Assembly (NCBI GenBank): GCA_019636335.1
Contig: JAHBXR010000028.1
Coordinates: 1 to 64,000, forward strand
Length of the DNA: 64,000 nt
Direction: 5' to 3'
From: Pirellulales bacterium
Lineage (GTDB): Bacteria; Planctomycetota; Planctomycetia; Pirellulales; JAEUIK01
Shown: positions 16,359 through 24,126 of the stretch, piece after piece
How positions within the stretch are numbered: the stretch's first letter is position 1
How the letters are laid out: every line of letters begins with the position of its first letter
Made by a program: the position numbers and the translations under genes
The notes under the pieces: generated by a model
Databases searched by the model: none
Told to the model about the DNA's origin: nothing
Seen by the model: only the letters and a program-made list of their open reading frames with translations

Positions 16359-17858
16359 ATGCTCGTCATCATCAGCGACTTACATCTGACCGACGGTACC
16401 AGCGGCACGACGATCTCGTCCGGGGCGTTCGAGATCTTTGCCGAGCGGCTGCACGACCTGGCGGCCAGCGCCTCGTGGCGCGCCGACGGGCGCTATCGGC
16501 CCATCGAGCGCATCGATCTGGTGCTGCTGGGAGACGTGCTCGACGTCATTCGTTCGTCGCACTGGCTCGCGCGCCGCGATGTGCGCCCCTGGACCAATCC
16601 GCATCGCTTGGAATTCATCGAGCTCGTCACCAGCATCACGAACGACATTCTCAAGCACAACGATCGCTCGTTCGCGGTCCTGCGCGAGCTGGCGTCCGAT
16701 GGTGGCCTGCGCATTCCCGCGGCGCTCTCCGGCGGGCGCCCGGCGCGCGATGGCGCCGAGCAAGCCGTTCCGGTGCGCATCTGGTACATGGTGGGCAACC
16801 ACGACTGGTTCTTTCACTTGCGGGGGCCCGAGTACGACCTGCTGCGCCAGTCGATCATTCGCAGCCTGGGGTTGTCGAATCGCGCGGACCACCCCTTCCC
16901 CCACGACCCGGCCGAGTGCGACGAGCTGCTCGACGTGCAGCGCCGGCACAAGGTCTTCGCGCGGCACGGCGACCTGTACGATCCGTTCAACTTCGAGGGA
17001 GAACGGGACGCGAGCAGTCTGGGGGACGCCATCGTCATCGAGTTGATCAATCGCTTCGCGGCGTCGGTCGAAGAACAAATGGCCGACGAGCTTCCCGCGA
17101 CAACGCTGCTGGGCTTGCGCGAAATCGACAACGTGCGCCCGGTCGTCACCGTGCCGGTGTGGATCGACGGCCTGCTCGAGCGCACCGTGGCGTACCCGAC
17201 ACAGAAGATCGCCGTGAAGCGGATCTGGGATCGAATGGCGGATGAGTTTCTCGGCCTGAACTACGTGCGGCAGCGCGACACCTGGAACCCGAACGACCTG
17301 GTCGACGGCCTGCAGGCGGTGCTCAAGTTCAGCAAGCGTCTCTCGTTTGGCTGGGCCGCTTCGATCTCCTCTTGGTTCCATCAACTGCGCGGCGACGACA
17401 ACTCCTCTTTCGCGCGGCACGCCCTCCTCGAACAGGACTTCCGCAACCGCCGCGCCAAGCACGTCGTGTACGGACACACGCACAGCGCCGAGGGGGTTCC
17501 GCTCGACGCCAGCTACGCCGACACTTACGTGCTGAACCAGATGTATTTCAACTCGGGCACGTGGCGCCGCGTGTTTCAACCGACGCGTTTCGACGCCACC
17601 GAACACGAGTTCATCGCCAGCGACGTGATGACCTATCTCGCCTTCTTCCAGGCGGATGAACGAGCCGGACGCTCGTTCGAGACCTGGTCGGGCATGCTGG
17701 GCATTCCGCCGCACGAGACCTCGCTCCTGCGGCTCGATACCACACGAGAAAGCCATGGCGCGCGGCAGACTGTTTCACCACCAGCACTACACGGACACCG
17801 CCCCCACTTCCTCACCCCGCCTGCTGGCGCCCCGGTCGTACCCGCCCGTCGGAAGTGA
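16359..17858 (+). CDS. Calcineurin-like metallophosphoesterase (499 aa)
   Basis: The five metal-binding motifs appear in order: VIISDLHLTDG, LVLLGDVLDVI, YMVGNHDWFF, FARHGDLYD and VVYGHTHSAEG. They define a dinuclear-metal phosphoesterase. The length, about 500 residues, exceeds many family members because of a long insert after residue 200. The ATG at 16359 was chosen because AAGGAC precedes it and SDLHL starts just after; an upstream ATG adds only 15 residues. The last 104 bases overlap the next gene in another frame. No signal peptide is visible, so it is probably cytoplasmic. The substrate is unknown; the coupling suggests it acts with the hydrolase-like protein. Confidence 0.85.
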   Translation: MLVIISDLHLTDGTSGTTISSGAFEIFAERLHDLAASASWRADGRYRPIERIDLVLLGDVLDVIRSSHWLARRDVRPWTNPHRLEFIELVTSITNDILKHNDRSFAVLRELASDGGLRIPAALSGGRPARDGAEQAVPVRIWYMVGNHDWFFHLRGPEYDLLRQSIIRSLGLSNRADHPFPHDPAECDELLDVQRRHKVFARHGDLYDPFNFEGERDASSLGDAIVIELINRFAASVEEQMADELPATTLLGLREIDNVRPVVTVPVWIDGLLERTVAYPTQKIAVKRIWDRMADEFLGLNYVRQRDTWNPNDLVDGLQAVLKFSKRLSFGWAASISSWFHQLRGDDNSSFARHALLEQDFRNRRAKHVVYGHTHSAEGVPLDASYADTYVLNQMYFNSGTWRRVFQPTRFDATEHEFIASDVMTYLAFFQADERAGRSFETWSGMLGIPPHETSLLRLDTTRESHGARQTVSPPALHGHRPHFLTPPAGAPVVPARRK

Positions 17859-18927
17859 CGAGTTCGCCCGCCGCATGCAGACGGTGGGCCAGGCCTACCG
17901 CGCGGCGGGCGTGCGGCAGATCATCCTCGCACATGGGACCTTCGTCGGCACCGACGCCCTGGGCATGCTGGCCGATCTCGCGCGAATCTTTCCCGCCGCC
18001 AGCCAGACGCTGCGCGAAGTCATCAAGAAGCTCGTCGATCAGACGCTCGGCGAGACGGGCAACTATACCGAGGAATTCGCTCGGCTCTTCGAGCGCTCGC
18101 TGGCGGGGGATGACCCCGCCGCCACGATCCCCGTCCGGCTGTTTCACTGGTCGAGCGAGAATAGCCATCTCGGCCGCGCCGAGGCCGCCGTCCGTCTGAT
18201 CGACGAGCTCGCGGCGCTCAACTTGCCCGCGGACGCACACGTGTTGTTGTGGGGGCATAGCCACGCGGGCAACGTGTTTGCCATCGTCTCGCAATTGCTG
18301 GCCCGCGATCGCCAGACGGTGGAGGCCTTCTTCACGGCGGCGAAGCCCTTCTATCGCTGGCCGATCCTCGGCACCATCGACCTGCCACAGTGGGAGCGCG
18401 TGCGGCAATGGCTGCTGCGCCGCTACGACCACAGCCCGAGCGAGCCGCCACCGTTTCCGCAGCTCGACCTGGTGACGTTCGGTACGCCGATTCGCTACGG
18501 TTGGAACGAGTCGGGCTACACGCAACTGATGCACGTCGTCCACCATCGGCCGCAGCCTGGCGTGCCTCCCTATCGCACCACGTTTCCGCCCACGCTCGAC
18601 GAGGTGCTCGCGGCCGAGCAGGGAGACTACGTGCAACAATTCGGCATTGCGGGCACGAACTTGATGCCTAGCCTCTTGGCCTGGCGCACCTGGTGGGCCG
18701 ATTGGCGTCTGGATCGGTTGCTCGAGGGGGCGGTCTCGCCGCGTGACCTTATCGCGCGATTAAGATCGGGGCGCCGCGTCCCCGACGTCGGCACGACGCT
18801 GCTGGTCAACTATGGCCCGATGCCGGGGGATATCACGCAACATCACGCCGGCCACGCCATCTACACCCGCCGCGAGTGGCTGCTCTTCCACGCGGAAGAA
18901 GTAGCCAAGGTGTTTTACGGGCTGTGA
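17755..18927 (+). CDS. Alpha/beta-hydrolase-like protein (390 aa)
   Basis: The protein begins MARGRLFHHQHYTDT. QIILAHGTFVG near residue 60 resembles an oxyanion strand. HVLLWGHSHAGNVF (near residue 165) has the nucleophile-elbow shape G-x-S-x-A-G of lipases and esterases. No family was recognised with certainty. The start at 17755 lies 104 bases inside the metallophosphoesterase gene. It is preferred because the protein-like sequence begins there, and the upstream part of the frame is non-conserved. The large overlap implies coupled translation. A hairpin terminator follows at 18949. Confidence 0.65.
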   Translation: MARGRLFHHQHYTDTAPTSSPRLLAPRSYPPVGSDEFARRMQTVGQAYRAAGVRQIILAHGTFVGTDALGMLADLARIFPAASQTLREVIKKLVDQTLGETGNYTEEFARLFERSLAGDDPAATIPVRLFHWSSENSHLGRAEAAVRLIDELAALNLPADAHVLLWGHSHAGNVFAIVSQLLARDRQTVEAFFTAAKPFYRWPILGTIDLPQWERVRQWLLRRYDHSPSEPPPFPQLDLVTFGTPIRYGWNESGYTQLMHVVHHRPQPGVPPYRTTFPPTLDEVLAAEQGDYVQQFGIAGTNLMPSLLAWRTWWADWRLDRLLEGAVSPRDLIARLRSGRRVPDVGTTLLVNYGPMPGDITQHHAGHAIYTRREWLLFHAEEVAKVFYGL

Positions 18928-18948
18928 TGCGAGCAGACTGAAAGCGGT

Positions 18949-18992
18949 AGAAAGTGGCACAGGCTGGCAGTTTGTGCCACTTTTCATTTTTC
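18949..18992. terminator. Bidirectional hairpin terminator
   Basis: AAAGTGGCACA (18951-18961) and TGTGCCACTTT (18973-18983) form an 11-bp perfect stem around an 11-base loop, followed by TTCATTTTT. It sits between two convergent genes, as expected for a shared terminator. Confidence 0.8.
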
Positions 18993-19012
18993 CTGACCGA
19001 GCGATGCTCGAC

Positions 19013-19942
19013 TCAGTGCATCTCCGCCTGGCAGGTGCCGATGCCGTGGCGGTAGAAGTTGAACTGCACGTTGGGATGCTCGGCCAGCAGCGACATCGGC
19101 ACGGCGCTGTCGGCGATGCCCTGGCTGATCATCAGCGTGGTGAGTCGCTGCCCGAAGGGGTTGTCGTGCGTGCCGGCGTGCCAGATGCTCACCCGTTCAG
19201 CCTTCCAAGTCTCGACGGGCCCGACGGTGATCGCCTTGGAAGGAACGCCCGCCACATTGCCGCCGCCGCTGGTGCGTGCGTTTTGAATCAGCGTCATCGG
19301 GTGCAGTTCGACGACGCGCGTGCCGAGCTGGCGATACTCGCTCGGCGGTGGTGGCGCGTCGATCCACGGCCCCTCGCGGCGCGGGGGATCGTTGAAGGCC
19401 CAGTGCTTCACTTCTCCCTGCCCCCCTTGCATCACGGCGCAGCGCACCCCCTCCCAACTGGCCACGTACTCGCGCGGGTCGGCCTTGGGAAAATGGAGCT
19501 GTGCGTCGCTCATGCGGAGCTTCTTGTCGATGCGGTCGAAGCAAAGCTCGCGGTCGGCGCGGGCAAAAGACAACGGGTGGCTCTCCGGTGCCTCGCGGCC
19601 ATCGAGGAACCATTCGTCCATGCCCCAGAAGTGCGCGCTGCGGATGTCGAGCTCGAGATCGTTCACGATCCGCGCCACGAGCGGCAATTGCTCGGTCGGA
19701 CCGATGGGACCGCAGAGGCCCACGGGATTATCCGCGGTCGATTGGCGCCAGGCGTCGATGTACTCGAGCGCCTCGGCCAGATAAAAGTCCTCGAGCGTGT
19801 CGTAGGCCACGACGCGGAAACCCGGTCTGGAAAGCTGCAGTACCTGCTCCGCCGTCAGTGCCGCGGCGTCGGCCAGCAGCTTCTCGTCGAGCGTCGTGTA
19901 ATCCCACCATCCCGGTGCTACGCAGCTTTCTCGTCGCGCCAT
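19013..19942 (-). CDS. NagB/RpiA-fold glucosamine-6-phosphate isomerase-like protein (309 aa)
   Basis: The sequence resembles glucosamine-6-phosphate deaminases: a NagB-like core with SAHFWGMDEWFLDG (equivalent to the FxMDEY motif) and ESHPLSFARADRELCF (equivalent to HPQSYH). The later motif KHWAFNDPPRR is close to the GHIAFNEP motif but altered. It would convert glucosamine-6-phosphate to fructose-6-phosphate and ammonia, or act on another amino-sugar phosphate. The ATG at 19942 is preferred to the one at 20008. Because the Gly-rich motif is imperfect, function as a true deaminase is only probable. Confidence 0.7.
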   Translation of the reverse strand: MARRESCVAPGWWDYTTLDEKLLADAAALTAEQVLQLSRPGFRVVAYDTLEDFYLAEALEYIDAWRQSTADNPVGLCGPIGPTEQLPLVARIVNDLELDIRSAHFWGMDEWFLDGREAPESHPLSFARADRELCFDRIDKKLRMSDAQLHFPKADPREYVASWEGVRCAVMQGGQGEVKHWAFNDPPRREGPWIDAPPPPSEYRQLGTRVVELHPMTLIQNARTSGGGNVAGVPSKAITVGPVETWKAERVSIWHAGTHDNPFGQRLTTLMISQGIADSAVPMSLLAEHPNVQFNFYRHGIGTCQAEMH

Positions 19943-20050
19943 CGTCGCTGGTACTCCTGGTAAGTCATCTTGCCGGCAGCTTGTCGGACGGCCGGACATT
20001 CTAAGCATGCGCGAGGCGCGAATGAACCCGGCTCGGTGGCAGCGTCCTAT

Positions 20051-20205
20051 CAGGCTGCTGAAAAAGTCAGCAGCCTGCTAGGATCGCCTGGATGCGATCA
20101 CAAAATAGCGACGGAAGTCGTTCTTTTGCGAGCGGTGCGGAGTTCAACTCCGCACTTCGCGAGGCTGAAAAAGGCCACGACGGACCTTTTTCAGCAGCCT
20201 GCTAG
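20051..20205. repeat. MITE-like element, copy A, with 16-bp terminal inverted repeats
   Basis: CAGGCTGCTGAAAAAG (20051-20066) is repeated exactly in reverse complement at 20186-20201, followed by CTAG. Inside are a left hairpin, a core sharing GGATGCGATCxCAAAATxGCGACG with copy B at 23970, and a right hairpin. No coding capacity and no clear target-site duplication are seen. It looks like a non-autonomous or structured repeat. Confidence 0.75.
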
Positions 20206-20503
20206 CCGCGGGGCGGGGGGCGATCGTTCGCGACGGGGTCAGTCCCACGGCGAAGCCGTGTTCTGGCGTGGCACGCGGACGACTCCGTACGAAAGCCTTC
20301 GCCCGAGGAAAAACTTTGAAAAAACCGGAGGCCGGCGCGATCCCAAACTGTATCCTGTTTCGTAGAAACCTGGCGCAAATTCGGGAATCGTCGCAAACAG
20401 GCTCAACCGACCCTGTCCAATCCGCCGACAATAGCGGCGGGGTTGACAGTGCTGGTTTTCCTGCATTAAGTAGGGTGGACCACACGGAGTACGGAGTAGG
20501 GCA
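20206..20503. other. Gene-free interval between repeat copy A and the next frame
   Basis: About 300 bases with no convincing gene and no clear hairpin. The only open frames are short and non-protein-like. Confidence 0.3.
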
Positions 20504-20920
20504 ATGCTGTCTCAGGCGAACAGTCTACCGTTGCTGGACTCGACCTTCGGGTCGTTCCCTGCCGGTACGCGCCCGTGGCAGATCGCCCAAGGGATGGCCT
20601 CGCCCCGCCGCTGTGCCTGGAAGCTGGCACGGTTGGTCTTTCCGGTGATGTGCAAGCTGGCCCTGTTACTGGCGATGGTGCAGACCCCCACCGAGGCCTC
20701 GGGGTCGGACGCGGCCGAGAGTTCGAAAACGGTCGCCGAAGAGTGTCTGCTGGTCGTATCTCCGACCGACACGCGTTGCCGCAACGGCGCGCTCGAGCGG
20801 CGCTGCGTTTCGCACATCGCCAGCCGCGCCCCCGTGGCGACGGCCCAGCGCCTGGCCGAAAGTGATTGTTCGCACGGCCATATTCTTGCGAATGGCCTGA
20901 GAGCGCCTCTGCGCTGTTAA
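20504..20920 (+). CDS. Doubtful hypothetical protein (138 aa)
   Basis: The frame begins MLSQANSLPLLDSTFGS and contains one hydrophobic segment (RLVFPVMCKLALLLAMV) that could be a signal or membrane anchor. The following EECLLVVSPTDTRC resembles openings of planctomycete secreted hydrolases, but the sequence then becomes Arg/Ala/Cys-rich and stops early. It may be the decayed 5' end of a longer gene or a chance frame. A weak GGAG lies about 14 bases upstream. Treat as unproven. Confidence 0.25.
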   Translation: MLSQANSLPLLDSTFGSFPAGTRPWQIAQGMASPRRCAWKLARLVFPVMCKLALLLAMVQTPTEASGSDAAESSKTVAEECLLVVSPTDTRCRNGALERRCVSHIASRAPVATAQRLAESDCSHGHILANGLRAPLRC

Positions 20921-21286
20921 GGGGCCCGCTTCGACGTCTTGCTGCGCGTCGAAGTTTCTCGCTGCCTCCCCCTCGTTGCGTTGGATGATGGCGCTGCGCT
21001 CGTTGTGTGCCTTGCCTGGGTTGATACGTCGGCCGCATGAGCGTGCCGCCGGGCGAAAAGCACCTTCGATGCCTCGCTTCATGCCTCGCCGGTAGAGAGC
21101 CGTCGAACGATGCGTTCGTCGTGCCCCGTCCGGTCCATCGCGGCGCAGGCTGGCAGCCTCGCGTTCGTGCCCTTGTTGCTCGCCCTGCGAAGAAGTTGCG
21201 TTGCGCGACGCGCCACCGACAGGTTTGCGGTCCGTCGCCAGGCAAGCCAAAGATACCCACTCCCACCCCCGACCGAGATTCCCACG
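20921..21286. other. Gene-free interval upstream of the SulP transporter
   Basis: About 370 bases with no recognisable gene. The SulP frame stays open into this interval back to 21110, but the upstream part is Arg/Ala-rich and does not look like a transporter N-terminus. The transporter promoter should lie here; no consensus was identified. Confidence 0.35.
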
Positions 21287-22693
21287 ATGATGTGGAACCG
21301 ATTGCGCAGCTTCTTCACGTTCTTCGATAGTCGCTTTGAAGACCTGAACCGCGAAAGCTGGAAGACGACCGTCTACCGCGATTTCAGTGCCGGCCTGATC
21401 GTGGCCATGACGGCGATCCCCATGGCCATGGGCTTTGCGATTGCCATGGGACTGCGACCCGAGCAGGGCATCATCGCCGGCGCCATCTCCTGCATGGTGG
21501 GGCGGACATTCGGTGGCTCGAAGTACCAGGTCTACGGCCCCACGGCCGCCTTCATTCCTCTGATCGCCGCCTTGATGGCCAAATACGGCGAAACGGGAGG
21601 CGGGTCGTTCGCCGACGGGCACGGCATGCTCGTGCTCGTGTCGATCGCCGCGGGCATTGCCTTGATGCTGATGGGCGTCTTCGGCCTGGGCAAGCTGGCC
21701 CGCTACGTGCCGAACTCGATCATCGTCGGATTCACCGTCGGCATCGCGGTCACCATCGCGCTGTCGAATATCGGCGAGGCCTTCGGCATGCAGCTCCCGT
21801 TAAAGGGAGGTCTGTTCGGCAAGTTGAGCGCCATGCTCGGCCAGATCGATCAGATCAATTTCTGGGCGGTGGGCCTGGCCCTCTTCACGTTCTTTGCCAC
21901 GAAACACTTGTTGAAGATCTCGGTCTTCATCCCCGCGCCGCTGCTGGCGCTGGGGGCCGCCTCGTGCTTCGCGGGGTTCTTTCTCGTGCCGGGGCAGGTG
22001 CAGTTGATCACCGATCGCTTCGGCGCGATCCCGACCGACTTCTTTCAGTTGACCCTGCCTCGCCTCCCCGAGTTGTCGGGGGGCGTGATGCTGGACATCG
22101 CCTATTTCGTGGCGGCGATCGTTTTCGTCTCGGCGGTCGAGAGCGTGCTCTGCTCGTCGATGGCCGACCGCATGGCAAACAATCGCAAGACTCCCTTCGA
22201 TCCCGACAAGGAATTGTGGGGCCAGGGGCTTGTGCAAGTTGTCACTCCCCTCATCAACGGCTTTCCCTGCACGGGCGCGCTCGCTCGCACGGCCACCAGC
22301 ATCAAGGCGGGGGCCGTCACGCCGTTGGCCGGCTACTTCAAGGGGGTGCTCAAGCTGACGCTGGCGTTCTTTCTGGCCAGCTACCTGGGCGGTGTGCCGA
22401 TGGCCTGCATCGCGGGCATCCTGCTGTGGGTGGCGTCGAACATGATCAAACCGGCCGAAATCGTCGAGGTGTGGAAGAGCGGCCGGCTGCACGCCGGCCT
22501 CATGCTCTACACCGCGGTGATGGTTCCGCTGACCGATTTCCTCACCGGGGTGCTCTCGGCACTGGTGCTCTATGGCTGCATCGTGCCCTTCGTCTCGCGA
22601 CCGCGCGACGACGATCGAGACAGCGACGCGCTGGAGTGGTCGCCACGCCATGCCCCCGTCTTTCCACGGGAACAACAACAAGAGGTGGCTTGA
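21287..22693 (+). CDS. SulP-family anion transporter lacking a STAS domain (468 aa)
   Basis: This is a polytopic membrane protein of the SLC26/SulP family. The family pattern is seen near YRDFSAGLIVAMTAIPMAMG and YQVYGPTAAFIPLI, and later in FVSAVESVLCSSMADRM with SIKAGAVTPLAG. About 10-12 membrane helices are expected from the hydrophobic runs. It would carry sulfate, bicarbonate or another anion, with H+ or Na+ symport. Many members end in a cytoplasmic STAS domain; here the chain stops after the last helix with a short charged tail. The ATG at 21287 is chosen because the protein-like sequence starts there; another ATG follows at 21290. A long hairpin lies 22 bases downstream. Confidence 0.87.
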   Translation: MMWNRLRSFFTFFDSRFEDLNRESWKTTVYRDFSAGLIVAMTAIPMAMGFAIAMGLRPEQGIIAGAISCMVGRTFGGSKYQVYGPTAAFIPLIAALMAKYGETGGGSFADGHGMLVLVSIAAGIALMLMGVFGLGKLARYVPNSIIVGFTVGIAVTIALSNIGEAFGMQLPLKGGLFGKLSAMLGQIDQINFWAVGLALFTFFATKHLLKISVFIPAPLLALGAASCFAGFFLVPGQVQLITDRFGAIPTDFFQLTLPRLPELSGGVMLDIAYFVAAIVFVSAVESVLCSSMADRMANNRKTPFDPDKELWGQGLVQVVTPLINGFPCTGALARTATSIKAGAVTPLAGYFKGVLKLTLAFFLASYLGGVPMACIAGILLWVASNMIKPAEIVEVWKSGRLHAGLMLYTAVMVPLTDFLTGVLSALVLYGCIVPFVSRPRDDDRDSDALEWSPRHAPVFPREQQQEVA

Positions 22694-22715
22694 GCGAAAG
22701 CTCGAGATGAGACCC

Positions 22716-22799
22716 TGGCACGTGCAGGAATCAAATCGCCCCGCGCGGAGATTGGCCGACAACGATCTCCCGCGCGAGGTGCGATTCCTGCACGTGCCA
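22716..22799. repeat. Long perfect inverted repeat (17-bp arms) after the transporter gene
   Basis: TGGCACGTGCAGGAATC at 22716-22732 is exactly inverted at 22783-22799. Inside, CCGCGCGGAGAT and ATCTCCCGCGCG extend the pairing with one bulge, so nearly the whole 84 bases can fold into one hairpin, followed by TTTTG. It may terminate the transporter transcript or be a palindromic repeat element. Confidence 0.7.
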
Positions 22800-23085
22800 T
22801 TTTGTGATGGGATGTCTTCGAGCAACACGTCCCTGATCGCCACGTTGCCTTCTGGCAACAACACGCGGCGAAACGCCATTCGCAGGGCACTTTGCTGGCT
22901 CGACGGCTGCCCGTACGAGCGAACTTTGCACGCAGGTGCCGCTCTCCGGTGGGGGCAATGAGCTAGAGTTCAGAGACTTTCAATCTCGATTGCCCCGGGC
23001 TCGGTTCGCTCGAACCGGCGCCGATTCTGGTCGCAGGCCGGGCAATCCGACAACTCATCTCGACGCTCAACTGGGGATTACGCTC
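22800..23085. other. Leader region of the membrane-anchored protein
   Basis: About 285 bases with no gene. The region should contain the promoter and 5' leader of the gene at 23086; no consensus was recognised. Confidence 0.35.
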
Positions 23086-23940
23086 ATGTCTTCGCTTCTG
23101 AAGTACCGCGCGCGGGAACGTCGCGGATTGGCTGCCGGCGAATGGATCGCCATGGTCGCCGTGTTCATCGTCGGAACGGGTTTGGGACTGTGGGCCACGG
23201 GGGGCCTCGAAATGCCCCAGGCGCGCGCCGCGCTGATTGACCTGGCACAACGCTCGGGCGTGAATGTCGAACCGTACATCGGCCAGATCAATAACCCGGT
23301 GGGCGCGCAGTTGCGTCAAGTAGTCGCCTCGACGAGCGATCCCCAGGCCGAGATCGACGCCGAAGATGCGGCCGCCGAATCGCAACCGCCCCTCGATGCC
23401 GCGGCGCTGCGCCAACTGGTGGCGGACGCCGGCGAGACCGCGCAGCAAGACGCGGCCCCGGCACCCACCAAGAAAAAGAAGGCGAAGCAGCCACGCTCGG
23501 CCAAAGCGAACGAAGGGGCCGCCACGCTGCAATACTGGAATCAGCTCAACTCGATCATGACCCAGGAAGAGGGTCTGCGCAACACGCCCGGCAAGGTCAC
23601 CGCCGAGAACGCCAACGGCTTCGTGAATAGCCTGGCGGCAGCCAATACGTTCGCCGCGCAAGAGATTCGCGGTCTGTCGACGAAGAACGTCGATCCCCAG
23701 GTGGTCGCGCTGGGGGGTGAAATCGCCGCCTGGTACGAGGCGGGCGCTGCGAACAACGGCGAGGCGACCTACCTGCTCAACGAGGCCGACGCCGACACGC
23801 GGCGCGGCGGACGGGGCAAGTCGTACGAGAAGAGCGAGCACGAGCATCGCAAGCAGTGCGAGGAGATCAACCGCAAGGGAGACGCGCTGCGCGACAAGAT
23901 GTCGAAGAAGTACGGTCTCGACTTCCCCGATCTGAAGTAA
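23086..23940 (+). CDS. Membrane-anchored protein of unknown function (284 aa)
   Basis: A basic N-terminus (MSSLLKYRARERR) precedes one membrane helix, WIAMVAVFIVGTGLGLW. The rest is predicted outside the cytoplasm: an Ala/Asp/Glu-rich region, a Lys-rich linker (TKKKKAKQPRSAKA), then a more regular helical domain ending in a highly charged KSYEKSEHEHRKQCEE region. No domain was recognised. The ATG at 23086 has a GGGG sequence upstream and places the helix near the N-terminus; upstream sequence in frame is not protein-like. The 3' end lies 29 bases before repeat copy B. Gene reality is good, function unknown. Confidence 0.75.
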   Translation: MSSLLKYRARERRGLAAGEWIAMVAVFIVGTGLGLWATGGLEMPQARAALIDLAQRSGVNVEPYIGQINNPVGAQLRQVVASTSDPQAEIDAEDAAAESQPPLDAAALRQLVADAGETAQQDAAPAPTKKKKAKQPRSAKANEGAATLQYWNQLNSIMTQEEGLRNTPGKVTAENANGFVNSLAAANTFAAQEIRGLSTKNVDPQVVALGGEIAAWYEAGAANNGEATYLLNEADADTRRGGRGKSYEKSEHEHRKQCEEINRKGDALRDKMSKKYGLDFPDLK

Positions 23941-23969
23941 ATGTATGCGCGGCAGCGCATCGCGTCCGG

Positions 23970-24126
23970 CTAGCAGGCCGGGGAAGTATTCCTCGGCCTG
24001 CGCGGATCGCAGGATGCGATCCCAAAATCGCGACGTCCGTCGTGATTTTGCGAGCCGTGAGCAGCTTGGCTGCGAACCTAGCGAGAGGGAAGAATGCCAC
24101 GAGGGCCTTCTTCCCCAGGCTGCTAG
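23970..24126. repeat. MITE-like element, copy B
   Basis: CTAGCAGGCCGGGGAAG at the left end pairs with CTTCCCCAGGCTGCTAG at the right end (15 of 17 positions). Three hairpins can form, and the middle one centres on AAAATCGCGACG / CGTCGTGATTTT. The core matches copy A. The right terminus supplies the TAG stop of the helicase gene (24123-24125). Confidence 0.72.

Noticed and set aside
20051..20205. Insertion sequence
   Set aside because: The inverted repeats resemble an IS end, but there is no transposase and no clear target duplication, so only a MITE-like repeat is claimed.
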